Shown here: positions 40,221 to 49,078 of the stretch, in pieces
Layout of the letters: every line of letters begins with the position of its first letter
How positions within the stretch are numbered: position 1 is the stretch's first letter
From: an uncultured Bacteroidales bacterium
Lineage (GTDB): Bacteria > Bacteroidota > Bacteroidia > Bacteroidales > FEN-979
Direction of reading: 5' to 3'
DNA: 64,000 nt
NCBI GenBank assembly: GCA_903903985.1
Contig: CAIVAT010000160.1
Span: forward strand, 20,219 to 84,218
The notes under the pieces: model-generated
The model's input: only the letters and a program-made list of their open reading frames with translations
What the model was told of the DNA's origin: nothing
The model's database searches: none
Translations under genes and position numbers: made by a program

Positions 40221-40955
40221 TCAAACTTCCTCCTTGTAATACCCTTTGACGTTGTTGATTTTGATTTTAAACAAATCAAAAAACATCGAGATCCCATGCC
40301 TGAATACCCTGACGGTCGACTTTTCCTGGTTACTCAGTCGCACCGGGATCCGCTTGATTTCGAAATTCTGTTTCAATGCGATGTAGAGCAATTCCACATC
40401 AAAGGCAAACCCATTGATCCTGGCATGTCTGAAAATAAAATCCGCAGCTTCTTTTTGAAATCCCTTGAGCCCGCATTGAGTATCGAAAAAATTGGTGGTT
40501 ACGATGGTTCCGACAAACCAGGTAAAAAACATGCTGGTGAACTTCCGAAGCCATGATATTTCTGATAAATAGGAGGATCCCTTCAAATTGCGGTCGCCGA
40601 TGACCAGCTGGAATTCTTTAAAATCGAGATACCGCAGCATGGTACCTATTGCATCCAGTTCATAGGGGATATCTGCATCGGTGAAAATCCGGAACTGTCC
40701 CCGGGCTGCTTCCATCCCGGTGCGCACTGCCGCGCCTTTCCCCATGTTCTTTTCATTCTGATAAAACAAACAGCCCAGCTTACGGCATACTGCTTCGGTC
40801 GCCCCATGATCGTTGCTTCCGTCATCTACGACGATCACCTCCCACTTATAATCCTGTTTTTGCAGGTACGAAAGTAAAACAGGAAGGTTTTTGTTCAAAA
40901 TCCCTGCAGCCTTATAGGATGGAATTACAACACTAAGATAGACCGGATCTGCCAT
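40221..40955 (-). CDS. GT2 polyprenyl-phosphate-sugar synthase-like (ALG5/DPM1-type)
   Basis: 244 aa GT-A fold. Motifs: LSVVIPSYKAAGILNKNLP, VIVVDDGSNDHG, RGQFRIFTDADIPY (DxD-like DAD), QCGLKGFQKEAADFIF and GFAFDVELLYIALK. This is the pattern of dolichyl/undecaprenyl-phosphate hexose synthases, which move glucose or mannose from the nucleotide sugar to the lipid carrier on the cytoplasmic face. No transmembrane tail beyond one amphipathic segment. It likely feeds one of the four GT-C proteins of the locus. Which sugar it uses cannot be read from the sequence. Confidence 0.88.
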   Translation of the reverse strand: MADPVYLSVVIPSYKAAGILNKNLPVLLSYLQKQDYKWEVIVVDDGSNDHGATEAVCRKLGCLFYQNEKNMGKGAAVRTGMEAARGQFRIFTDADIPYELDAIGTMLRYLDFKEFQLVIGDRNLKGSSYLSEISWLRKFTSMFFTWFVGTIVTTNFFDTQCGLKGFQKEAADFIFRHARINGFAFDVELLYIALKQNFEIKRIPVRLSNQEKSTVRVFRHGISMFFDLFKIKINNVKGYYKEEV

Positions 40956-41052
40956 TTTTTGTTTTTATTTGATTAAGGATGGTCCTGCAGGAGCCCTGAG
41001 AATTTTCATCTTCAAACCATGATTGGAATAAACTCTTTTATCTTTTGGCAGG

Positions 41053-42975
41053 TCACAAATAGAAGTAATGGTTGGCTGGATTTATCATGTTTGAAATCAT
41101 GATGGAATTTAAATCAATTCCCGGGAACTGAACTGAAAAGACAGCGGCGGGTTGTGATTTTTTCGTATTGTAAATCGTTACTTCTATTGTACGGTTCACA
41201 GGTTCCTCAATCTCAACAAAATTACTGTTAATTTTTATTGGAATCTTTGTGAGTGCCGGATCCGTTTTAACCCTGAAACTGAGGGTGAATATTTTATAGG
41301 GTGAATAATATAAAACCGTTACACGATCTGCAAAGTGGTTAACAACGGAATCCTGCTGCCGGAGAGGGTCCAGCTTGGCCAAAACCAGTGAAACATCTTC
41401 CGACTTTTCCGCCTGCCGCATGGTGATGGAGTATGGCGCCAGCTGGATTTTCTTTGAATATTGAAGGAACATACTGTAATCACGCCCAACGGGATAAATA
41501 ATGCCGTTTTTTACCTCAAAATATGAATACCAGTTAAATCCCTGTTCCGTTATTCCATGAGCGGAAAAGGAAGGGTTCTCCCATAAATCCTTTGCAAAAA
41601 TTGGTGAACCGGCCGGAATAGCCTTGAATTCATCGGTTTTTAAAAGTTCGTCAATTGCATATAGCCGTATATTGGAACTGCGGATATCTTTTGCAATGGT
41701 ATAATTTGAAAAATCGGTCAGGACCGAGCATGTAAAAAAGCCGAGGACAAACGCTGCGGTAACGATGTTTTTTACGATCCTGCTGAAATTAAGCAGATTC
41801 ATCAGGAAACTCAGTACCAGGGTTATCAGGAGGGTTGTGCCAAAGAAGGAGAAAAAAGTTGTCACATAACCCGACATCTGGCTGCCGCTCTGTCCGGCAT
41901 AAAGGGTATACTTCTCTGTTAAAGCCAATGGAACGTGTGGTAAAAAGATAAGCACAATTGACAGAAAGACACCGGCAAGAATCCTCCTGGGAGTCATCGA
42001 CGGCATGAGCATCAGCAACTTATAGCCAATGAAAGAGACCAGTATTCCTTTCACAATCCACTCCACCCGGGCATTTAAAACAAGGTTCAAAACAACCGGC
42101 GAATACCCTGTGAGCAGGTCGGATTTGTCTGTGAAGAAACTGCGTGATGCATGATAGATATTCAATGGAAATGAAGAGGAAGAGAGGTTCCACAGCACCC
42201 TGAAAAAGGTACCTGCGGTAACATTTTTAAACCCGAAGGTGGTGCCTGCATATGTTGAAGGATAATAGATTCTGAATATAAAATAGGCAGCCAGGTATAT
42301 TACAGCTATTACTAAAAATGGCAGGAACTGACGAAATGAGTTTTTTACAGTTTGCCACAAGGAGTTCTTATCTTTCAGGTTATAATAACAGATGGTAATG
42401 ATGAAAAATAAAAGATATAGGATATAAGATTCATAAAACAACAAGCCCATTGCAAAAAACAAGGAGGCGTAGATGAGAAGACTTGTTTTTTGTTGCTGGT
42501 AATATCGCAACAGGAGAAGGTACGAAATTAACAGCAGCGAAAAAGAAAATGTAAAGTAAAAGGGGTATGCCACGAAGAGGTTGTAATGCTGGGATATTTG
42601 CATTGTCATCAGAAAAGTCAGCAGGAAAAACCAGGATAATTCCCTTGATTTTGTGGTAACAAAGACAACTTTTGCAAAAAGTAAAAAGCACAAAATCAGG
42701 GGGATGTAGTGGAATAATTTTGTCACAGCCCTGTTATCATAAAAGTAAGGCAAACTGTAAATGGGTTGCACGATATAAAAATAAAACCGGCCTGCGGTTT
42801 CTGCAAACCAGGAAGCAGATAACATCACGATCCCCCTTCTTGCAACCATATAATAATTAAAATCATCTGCCGTGGCATATCCCGTGAAAAACAGCGGGTA
42901 AAATGTGATGAGCGCTATAATGACGAACGCCAGGTAGAAAAATTCTTTGTTTTTCAAGATAAAGTCATCTTTCAT
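41053..42975 (-). CDS. Multi-pass membrane protein, GT-C-like (copy 2)
   Basis: 640 aa, about 11-12 transmembrane segments (YLAFVIIALITFYPLFF and further), then a periplasmic domain of about 210 residues at the end (LAPYSITMRQAEKSE.., IEVTIYNTKKSQPAAV). The first loop has YATADDFNYYMVARRG, an acidic DD in the place of the catalytic Asp of GT-C enzymes. No exact family recognised; it could instead be a polymerase-like or DUF2079/6056-type protein. It ends about 100 bp before the GT2 gene and starts 14 bp after the AlgJ-like gene, so shares its transcript. Confidence 0.75.
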   Translation of the reverse strand: MKDDFILKNKEFFYLAFVIIALITFYPLFFTGYATADDFNYYMVARRGIVMLSASWFAETAGRFYFYIVQPIYSLPYFYDNRAVTKLFHYIPLILCFLLFAKVVFVTTKSRELSWFFLLTFLMTMQISQHYNLFVAYPFYFTFSFSLLLISYLLLLRYYQQQKTSLLIYASLFFAMGLLFYESYILYLLFFIITICYYNLKDKNSLWQTVKNSFRQFLPFLVIAVIYLAAYFIFRIYYPSTYAGTTFGFKNVTAGTFFRVLWNLSSSSFPLNIYHASRSFFTDKSDLLTGYSPVVLNLVLNARVEWIVKGILVSFIGYKLLMLMPSMTPRRILAGVFLSIVLIFLPHVPLALTEKYTLYAGQSGSQMSGYVTTFFSFFGTTLLITLVLSFLMNLLNFSRIVKNIVTAAFVLGFFTCSVLTDFSNYTIAKDIRSSNIRLYAIDELLKTDEFKAIPAGSPIFAKDLWENPSFSAHGITEQGFNWYSYFEVKNGIIYPVGRDYSMFLQYSKKIQLAPYSITMRQAEKSEDVSLVLAKLDPLRQQDSVVNHFADRVTVLYYSPYKIFTLSFRVKTDPALTKIPIKINSNFVEIEEPVNRTIEVTIYNTKKSQPAAVFSVQFPGIDLNSIMISNMINPANHYFYL

Positions 42976-42989
42976 AATCTGCTGAATAA

Positions 42990-44282
42990 TTATTTTTTCT
43001 TTCTGAGTTCATCGTTAACAATATTGATCGCGTCGGATCGGATGATCTGCTCCATTGAAAGTTTATTTTCCTCTGCTTTCTTTTTTTCCCCGGCCATCCA
43101 CCCGGCATCTGCCATTATTTTTTTCTCAGCAATCCTGAAAATGTTGCTGGCGGAAGTGTCATATTCAGCATAAAGCCTGTCAATAACCCCGGAGCCGGGG
43201 TTGCCGCTGCCAGCGCCTACCTGGAACAGGACAACGATGTTTTGCCGCTCAATTGCTTCCCTGAGGCTGACCTCCGCAGTAAGTTTGACTTTTGTATGGC
43301 TTTCCGGATAGATCTCTTTATCATAATACCAGATTTCCTGGTTGCTGAAAATATGCTGTATGATCGGCTGGTCCCACCAACCCCATACAAAGCTGTCGGC
43401 AATGAACAGTGCCGCGGGTTTGGGTTTTGCAGAATCGGAAACAAAATGAAAACACGGATAGGCAAGGGGTAAATGAGGGGCATCCCAGATAAGGTTCATC
43501 GTGCTATTGATATCAGCATCATTGTGCCGCGGTTGCATGCTCGTGACTATTGAATCCAGAACCATTCTTGGAAGAGTAAACCCTGTTCTGGCTTCAAAAT
43601 ACCTTATGGCCGAATCTGCTGCAAGGTACGATCCGTAATCGCTCCAGTGAACCCCCGTCGTTGGTATCAGCCGGTACCTTGAAGTGTCCTTCATGGCAAG
43701 GAAAAACGGATTAAAATCGAGGACATTCACTCCAACTTTTGATGCTTTTCTGGTAAAATAGTCCCGGCCGGTTTGATGACGTTTCATTCTGAGAAACCTG
43801 TCGGGGATAAACTCCGGGTAAAAGGAACCTTTGTCGGGAGGGATAATGACCACAACCAAAATTCTTTTTTTCTGCCAAAGAAAATCCTGGACAAATTTCA
43901 GCATTCTGACCTTTTCATCAATAAAATTTTCTCCGGGAAAATCCTGGCCCAGGTATCCCCTGATATAGCCTGAGGCAAACAGTTCGTTATGCTTGCCAAC
44001 GATGACCCGTTCGGCATGCGGGATCGCAAACAGGCTGAATTCAACCTGGTTGAACAATCTTACAAATTCGGGTTTAAACCCTACGGAGTCATCCAGGTAT
44101 TGCCGGTACTGATCCTGAAAGGTTCCATTCATCCAGGTGGTGGTGGTCATAACAGGCTTTGGCGCGGAGGTGAATACACCGGAAAGCGGCTTTGAAGAAA
44201 CCGGACCGAACCGCTTCTGGAAAGCGGGAAACGCAAGGAGCAGTAAAATCAGGAATAAAATGGTCCGTTTGATCCACATCAT
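42990..44282 (-). CDS. AlgJ/AlgX-like SGNH-type O-acyltransfer protein (copy 2)
   Basis: 430 aa. Transmembrane anchor (TILFLILLLLAFPAFQKRF), then the same domain as copies 1 and 3: RLFNQVEFSLFAIPHAERVI, IPPDKGSFYPEFIPDRFL, MKDTSRYRLIPTTGVHWSDY (His motif), and AALFIADSFVWGWWDQ (ADS motif with the candidate nucleophile Ser). The helical tail EENKLSMEQIIRSDA resembles that of copy 1. It starts 1 bp from the stop of the MBOAT gene, the arrangement of algI-algJ pairs, so this copy is the probable direct partner of the MBOAT protein. Confidence 0.88.
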   Translation of the reverse strand: MMWIKRTILFLILLLLAFPAFQKRFGPVSSKPLSGVFTSAPKPVMTTTTWMNGTFQDQYRQYLDDSVGFKPEFVRLFNQVEFSLFAIPHAERVIVGKHNELFASGYIRGYLGQDFPGENFIDEKVRMLKFVQDFLWQKKRILVVVIIPPDKGSFYPEFIPDRFLRMKRHQTGRDYFTRKASKVGVNVLDFNPFFLAMKDTSRYRLIPTTGVHWSDYGSYLAADSAIRYFEARTGFTLPRMVLDSIVTSMQPRHNDADINSTMNLIWDAPHLPLAYPCFHFVSDSAKPKPAALFIADSFVWGWWDQPIIQHIFSNQEIWYYDKEIYPESHTKVKLTAEVSLREAIERQNIVVLFQVGAGSGNPGSGVIDRLYAEYDTSASNIFRIAEKKIMADAGWMAGEKKKAEENKLSMEQIIRSDAINIVNDELRKKK

Positions 44283-44283
44283 G

Positions 44284-45741
44284 CTAAAACCTGAAGTAAA
44301 TGAATGGGCTGAATCCCGAGGAGGTAATCGTGGCTTCGCTGAGGATAAATAACAGAATTGCGATGACCGAGAAAGTAATCATCAAACCATTTCCGGGATT
44401 GAAATATAGTTTATCGATCCAGGATTCTATTTTTTTGAACGCGCCCCAGAATGAAAAAAGGATGGCAATGGCCAACATGGTCCAGAATTTCGAATTGAGC
44501 CACACCATGTTTTCTCCTCCCTGGAATTGAAAGAGCCGCCGGATAAGATACCCGGCTTCATCAACTGTTTGCGAACGGAAGATGAGCCACCCGAGCATCA
44601 AAAGGGAAAAGGTGATGGCGATGGAGGGTATTTTGCCGGCTTTTTTCAGATATTTCAAGAGGAACAGCCGGTCGGCAATGAGGAATACCCCCATGTAAGC
44701 TCCCCATAGGATAAAAGTCCATGCGGCACCATGCCAGAACCCACATAAAAGGAAAGTCACCGTAGTGGCAATAAGATAAATAACTTTGTCAGCACGGAGT
44801 CCGAGATACCGTTCTTTCGGCAGTTTACGTGAAGTGGCATAGGCAAGCGGTAAAAATATGTAGTCACGAAACCAGAAAGACAGCGTCATATGCCACCGGC
44901 GCCAGAACTCCGTGATGCTTTGTGAAACGTAGGGAGAGTTGAAATTTTCAGGCAACCTGAAGCCAAGCATCCGGGCCAGGCCAATGGCCATATCCGTATA
45001 CCCGGAGAAATCAAAATAGATTTGAAACGTATAGGCAATCGCACCAATCCAGGCCAGCCCGGTCGACAATTCGAGGGATGAAAGTGCAAAGATCTCATTG
45101 ACCGTAACACCAAGTACATCGGCTATCAGAACCTTCTTCGCCAAACCGATGATGAACCGGTAGAATCCCGTGAGGCGTGAATCGATGTTCTCCTGTTCAG
45201 ACCTGTCGCCGATCTGTGCTGCAATTTGTCCCGGCCTTACAATGGGGCCCGATAAAAGTTGGGGGAACATGAAGATGTACAAGGCATAATCCTCCGGTTT
45301 TTGAAAAACCGAAAATCGTTTTTTGTACACTTCCAGGGTATAGGAGAGCTTCTGAAAGGTAATGAATGAAATTCCGACCGGGAGGGCGATCTTCGTCCAT
45401 TCTGCCGGTTTCGATCCGAACCAGGATAACATCACCTGGAACTGGTCAACGAAGAAATTCATGTATTTGAAATAAAGGAGCAGGGCCAGGTTGAGGGCAA
45501 CGGAAATCCAGAATAAAGTCCTGCGGGCCGTACCTTCTTTCAGGCTCATCTGCCTGATGAGCACAAAATCAACCAAGACAGAACCCATGACGAAAAAGAC
45601 AAACTTAGGGGCTCCCCAGGCATAGAAAAGGACACTGGCAATGAGCAATAACCAATTCCTGTAATTCCGGTCGATCAGGTAGTATGCGATCAGGAAAAAT
45701 GGCAGAAAATATAGTAAAAAAAGACTACTGTTGAATATCAT
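44284..45741 (-). CDS. MBOAT-family O-acyltransferase (AlgI-like)
   Basis: 485 aa, about 11 transmembrane segments. Clear AlgI signatures: SLFLLYFLPFFLIAYYLI, LPVGISFITFQKLSYTLEVY, FPQLLSGPIVRP, YFDFSGYTDMAIGLARMLGF, NSPYVSQSITEFWRRWHMTL and the active-site His in LLCGFWHGAAWTF (about residue 336). It carries acyl (usually acetyl) groups from the cytoplasm across the membrane for transfer to a polysaccharide. It is the only MBOAT here, yet three AlgJ-like proteins are present, so it may serve all of them. A perfect -7 element lies about 60 bp upstream. Confidence 0.95.
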   Translation of the reverse strand: MIFNSSLFLLYFLPFFLIAYYLIDRNYRNWLLLIASVLFYAWGAPKFVFFVMGSVLVDFVLIRQMSLKEGTARRTLFWISVALNLALLLYFKYMNFFVDQFQVMLSWFGSKPAEWTKIALPVGISFITFQKLSYTLEVYKKRFSVFQKPEDYALYIFMFPQLLSGPIVRPGQIAAQIGDRSEQENIDSRLTGFYRFIIGLAKKVLIADVLGVTVNEIFALSSLELSTGLAWIGAIAYTFQIYFDFSGYTDMAIGLARMLGFRLPENFNSPYVSQSITEFWRRWHMTLSFWFRDYIFLPLAYATSRKLPKERYLGLRADKVIYLIATTVTFLLCGFWHGAAWTFILWGAYMGVFLIADRLFLLKYLKKAGKIPSIAITFSLLMLGWLIFRSQTVDEAGYLIRRLFQFQGGENMVWLNSKFWTMLAIAILFSFWGAFKKIESWIDKLYFNPGNGLMITFSVIAILLFILSEATITSSGFSPFIYFRF

Positions 45742-45801
45742 AGGATCGCTGTTAATGAATCTTTTACCTGATCAGCCCGGCTATGGAAAGGAACCAGAAC
45801 A

Positions 45802-45809
45802 CAAAAATA
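45802..45809 (-). promoter_or_regulatory. -7 promoter element of the MBOAT gene
   Basis: TATTTTTG on the minus strand (perfect TAnnTTTG), about 61 bp before the ATG at 45741, in the 116-bp gap after the AlgJ-like copy 3. Confidence 0.5.
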
Positions 45810-45857
45810 AGAAAAAAACGCATCCTTCACCGTCTTAACACCGGGCATTCCGATCAA

Positions 45858-47003
45858 TCAAAGGCCGCCCGCTGCAAGCAGCCTGTCGATGAAGAAATAG
45901 CCCAACTGTCCATACCCGGCACTGGTCTGAAGAAAGATGATCGCATCGTGTTGTGAAAGCATCCGCTTCAAATCTTGGCTGACAGCACGTTCCCCTGTCG
46001 GGTAGGTCCCATAATAAACATCATGGTCAAAGTACCAGAAATCGCGGTTCCTGAAAACATTTCCAATGTAACCAGCCTCTGCCCATGTAAAATAAAAGCT
46101 ATCCCCGATGAAAAGGGCCGAAAAGGGCAGCTGATTGCCAGGTTTTTTCCAGGTTACCTTCGGGTAGGCCAGTGGCTGCGAAGGGATACCCCATGCCAGG
46201 TTAAGTGCCCTTTCCACATCATCATCACGATCCATCGGGTTCCTGCTGATGATGGTTTGCGTAACCCTGGCATGTGAAAATGCTCTCCCGGTCTTCTCCT
46301 CAAGATACCTTACAAGCGAATCCATTGCCAGGTAAGAGCCATAGCTGCTCCAGTGAATTCCTGACTTTGAAAAAAGAGGATATCCGGAGGTATCCTTCAT
46401 TGCCCGGAACCAGGCACTGTAATCGATGAGGTTGACATGCTCTTCTTTCAGTTTCCTGCTGTACCACTTATAGTTGGTGTTCTCCCTGACTGATAATTTG
46501 AAGCGTTGCGGGATATATTCCGGATAAAAGGTTCCTTTATCAGGCAATATCAGTACCAGGAAAAGAATCCCCTTCTCCTTCCAGAGCCGATCCTGTGCAA
46601 ACCGAATCTGCCTGACGCGGGCCTCTATCTTCTTCACCCCGATAAAATCCCTGCCGTTAAAGGCATTGATATACTGGTCCTCGAAGAGGTAATCCTCCTT
46701 CCCGATCACAACACTCCTGGCATTGGGAATCCGGAAAAGAGAGAAGTCAACCTGGTTATGCAGGCGAACCAATTCATTGTGAAACCCCACGCTGCGGTTG
46801 TAATGTTTTGTCAGGCGGGGAAGGAACAGGCCTTCAAACAGGCTGTTCAAACTGAATTCAGGAAAAGGATTTGGTTCAATGTAGCCTTCCAGGGCCCTGG
46901 AATGAACCGGGTGGAAGACTTTCTGGATCGCAGGCAGAACAAACAACCCAGCAATAAGGATGAACAGGGTCCATTTAACCGGTGTTGCTGCTTTACTCGT
47001 CAT
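45858..47003 (-). CDS. AlgJ/AlgX-like SGNH-type O-acyltransfer protein (copy 3)
   Basis: 381 aa from ATG 47003; the frame runs 15 codons further but those residues precede the anchor helix (WTLFILIAGLFVLPAIQKVF). Same architecture as the other two: RLHNQVDFSLFRIPNARSVV, LPDKGTFYPEYIPQRF, MKDTSGYPLFSKSGIHWSSY (His) and FSALFIGDSFYFTWAE (GDS motif, the most canonical of the three). It lacks the helical C-terminal tail seen in copies 1 and 2. It sits between the GT-C gene and the MBOAT gene. Substrate polymer unknown. Confidence 0.87.
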   Translation of the reverse strand: MTSKAATPVKWTLFILIAGLFVLPAIQKVFHPVHSRALEGYIEPNPFPEFSLNSLFEGLFLPRLTKHYNRSVGFHNELVRLHNQVDFSLFRIPNARSVVIGKEDYLFEDQYINAFNGRDFIGVKKIEARVRQIRFAQDRLWKEKGILFLVLILPDKGTFYPEYIPQRFKLSVRENTNYKWYSRKLKEEHVNLIDYSAWFRAMKDTSGYPLFSKSGIHWSSYGSYLAMDSLVRYLEEKTGRAFSHARVTQTIISRNPMDRDDDVERALNLAWGIPSQPLAYPKVTWKKPGNQLPFSALFIGDSFYFTWAEAGYIGNVFRNRDFWYFDHDVYYGTYPTGERAVSQDLKRMLSQHDAIIFLQTSAGYGQLGYFFIDRLLAAGGL

Positions 47004-47115
47004 CCCGGCAAAAATAGTAAAAATTACCACCGGAGGATCATGATTCAAGGCTTATTCAAGAAGCAAAACAAGGATGTTGCATGCCCTGCAGGAAATGAAT
47101 TAGTGGACGCCATCC

Positions 47116-47190
47116 CCCCGCCCTCCTTCCCCACAAAGGGAAGGGGAGATCGTCCCTCCCTTTTTGGTGAGGGATTTAGGGTGGGGTCAT
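47116..47190. repeat. G/C-rich palindromic element between copy-3 AlgJ gene and GT-C gene
   Basis: Contains CCTTCCCC facing GGGGAGATC plus a second arm with CCCTAAATCCC-like complement on the other strand. It ends over the stop codon of the GT-C gene at 47187. Same family by composition and layout as those in the RM and murF-alr genes. Confidence 0.7.
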
Positions 47191-49046
47191 TTCGGTTCAA
47201 ACACCATGATCTCAAAATCATCAACAAGAATTTCCTTTTGGCCCCGGTACCAGAAATAGGCCTGCACCGGGTCGTTTTTATCCTCAAAAAACGGGGTCAG
47301 GTAGTCCATGGTCACCTCATTCCAGATACCCGGTTTCAGGTTTTGTTTTTCAAGTTCCAGCAAACGGTATTTAAAGGCCACGCCGTTCCTGATACACGTT
47401 ATTACCAGGCCACAGGCGGCCTCTTCTGGTTTACAGGTAAAATAAACCCACCCGGTTGCACGGATCCATGAAAAATCTTTGCTGGAAACATCTTTATAGG
47501 GCATGTTGATCCCAGGGGAAAAATCCAGTTTTTTGCTCATCCTTAAAGAATATTTACCGGTGTGCACGGTATCCCTGCATAAATTTTCAGGGCTTGCCTG
47601 TCCCGGTTTGTCAAAATCATAGGATGCAAGAATCCTTGAAGTATAGTTTCCCGGTTGGGCCAGGTCATCACGTTCATCATTGGTCGTGGTCGGTTCAAGA
47701 TACAATCTGTCAGTATTGCTCACACTGGTTCTTCCGAATACCGCCCAATAATAGGCCATGGTCATGCGCGATGGATCCATGATAAAATGCATGTATTGCC
47801 ACGTTTGAAACAGGTTCAGCAATACAAACAGGGACAGGCCTCCCATTGCACTCCACCTGAGCACTCCCTTCTGCTGCGAGATCCACTGAATCAATGCACC
47901 CAGCGGCAAGGAGAGCAGCACATAGGATTCCATCATGGCACGCTGGCCGAAGCTCCCGCCATACCACCAGGTCGGCCAGCTGGCCACAACCAGCAAATGA
48001 ATTATAAAAAAAACGAAAACAGAAATGAAAGCTGTGCGGCATTTTGCTTTTAATTGCCAGAATCCGATCAGGGCAAAAACCATCACCGGTGTATAGACAA
48101 GCCAGCCTTTTTTGTAGGAATAGATTACTTCCCGAAGGTAAGGGGCAATCCACTGCAGTTTCTCCCCTTTTTCATAACTATAATAAAACCATGATCCTGA
48201 ATAGATTTTCCAGTAGATCAACTGCAGCCCGGCAACAAGCATCATGGCTGCCAGGGCGGCCAGTACCTGAGGAAGACGTTTTTTTACCAGGGATATCTTT
48301 TCATGCAAAGCGTTGCTGCCCCATATACCCCAGAAAAGAGGCACCAATGCGATGATGATCGCGGTGGGCCTGATGAGGGTTGCCAAACCACAAGACAATC
48401 CCAGGAATATTGCATATTTCCAACCTGGCCGGGCATGCCATTGGATGGTAAACCACATGATCAGGGCAAACAGGGTGAACAGGTAATTGTGCGGCATGGC
48501 ACCATCAAAGGCTGTAAGCTGAAAATAATTTGTTCCGGCAACAATGATCAGCAAGGTAAAGGCTGCCACGCCATCGGTAAAAAAGTGCAGCAGGATCTTT
48601 CGCAGGAACCAGAGTCCGGTGACTGTGTAAACCAATCCGCCGATGGCAATGGAGAGCTGGTAAGGAAGTGTGAACCCGTCGTGGGAATAACTGGTAAACT
48701 GAACCATCACCTGGCCCAGAAAATAGAACGGACTATACATGATCGCCAATCCCATCGGGTATTTCATTATAAAATCTCCCTCCGGACCGGGATAAGCCTG
48801 GTAAAACCCGATGGTTGGATGATAGGTGTTTAAAATATCCTGGACCCACTGAAAATTTGTTATCCCCAGGTCATGGTGAATAAAAACGGCAGGCAGGTAG
48901 AGGTAGTAACCGAAAACATCCCAGCTGATGATGGATAGAATGTCATTCGTGTTGAATCTTGGCAGCAGCAGCCTGTTTATGATGATTGAGAGGGAAAGAA
49001 GTGAAAATACTGCAAGGGATATTCTCTGTTGGCTGCTGTTTTTCAT
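47187..49046 (-). CDS. GT-C type membrane protein with C-terminal carbohydrate-binding-like module (copy 3)
   Basis: 619 aa: about 11 transmembrane helices (residues 1-430) and a C-terminal beta-sandwich (about 460-619). The first loop has SWDVFGYYLYLPAVFIHHDL with the Asp expected for GT-C catalysis. ASWPTWWYGGSFGQRAMMES is shared with the protein at 49079 (WYFGCSFGQRPFIEYY). The C-terminal module (YDFDKPGQ, WIRATGWVYFTCKPEE, AYFWYRGQKEILVDDFEIMV) is nearly the same as the single-module protein at 50876. It overlaps a palindromic repeat at its stop. Probably adds a sugar from a polyprenyl-phosphate donor, with the module binding the product or acceptor; both are inference. Confidence 0.85.
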   Translation of the reverse strand: MKNSSQQRISLAVFSLLSLSIIINRLLLPRFNTNDILSIISWDVFGYYLYLPAVFIHHDLGITNFQWVQDILNTYHPTIGFYQAYPGPEGDFIMKYPMGLAIMYSPFYFLGQVMVQFTSYSHDGFTLPYQLSIAIGGLVYTVTGLWFLRKILLHFFTDGVAAFTLLIIVAGTNYFQLTAFDGAMPHNYLFTLFALIMWFTIQWHARPGWKYAIFLGLSCGLATLIRPTAIIIALVPLFWGIWGSNALHEKISLVKKRLPQVLAALAAMMLVAGLQLIYWKIYSGSWFYYSYEKGEKLQWIAPYLREVIYSYKKGWLVYTPVMVFALIGFWQLKAKCRTAFISVFVFFIIHLLVVASWPTWWYGGSFGQRAMMESYVLLSLPLGALIQWISQQKGVLRWSAMGGLSLFVLLNLFQTWQYMHFIMDPSRMTMAYYWAVFGRTSVSNTDRLYLEPTTTNDERDDLAQPGNYTSRILASYDFDKPGQASPENLCRDTVHTGKYSLRMSKKLDFSPGINMPYKDVSSKDFSWIRATGWVYFTCKPEEAACGLVITCIRNGVAFKYRLLELEKQNLKPGIWNEVTMDYLTPFFEDKNDPVQAYFWYRGQKEILVDDFEIMVFEPK

Positions 49047-49078
49047 GCCTGATTTTGGTTTATGGCTGCAAATCTATG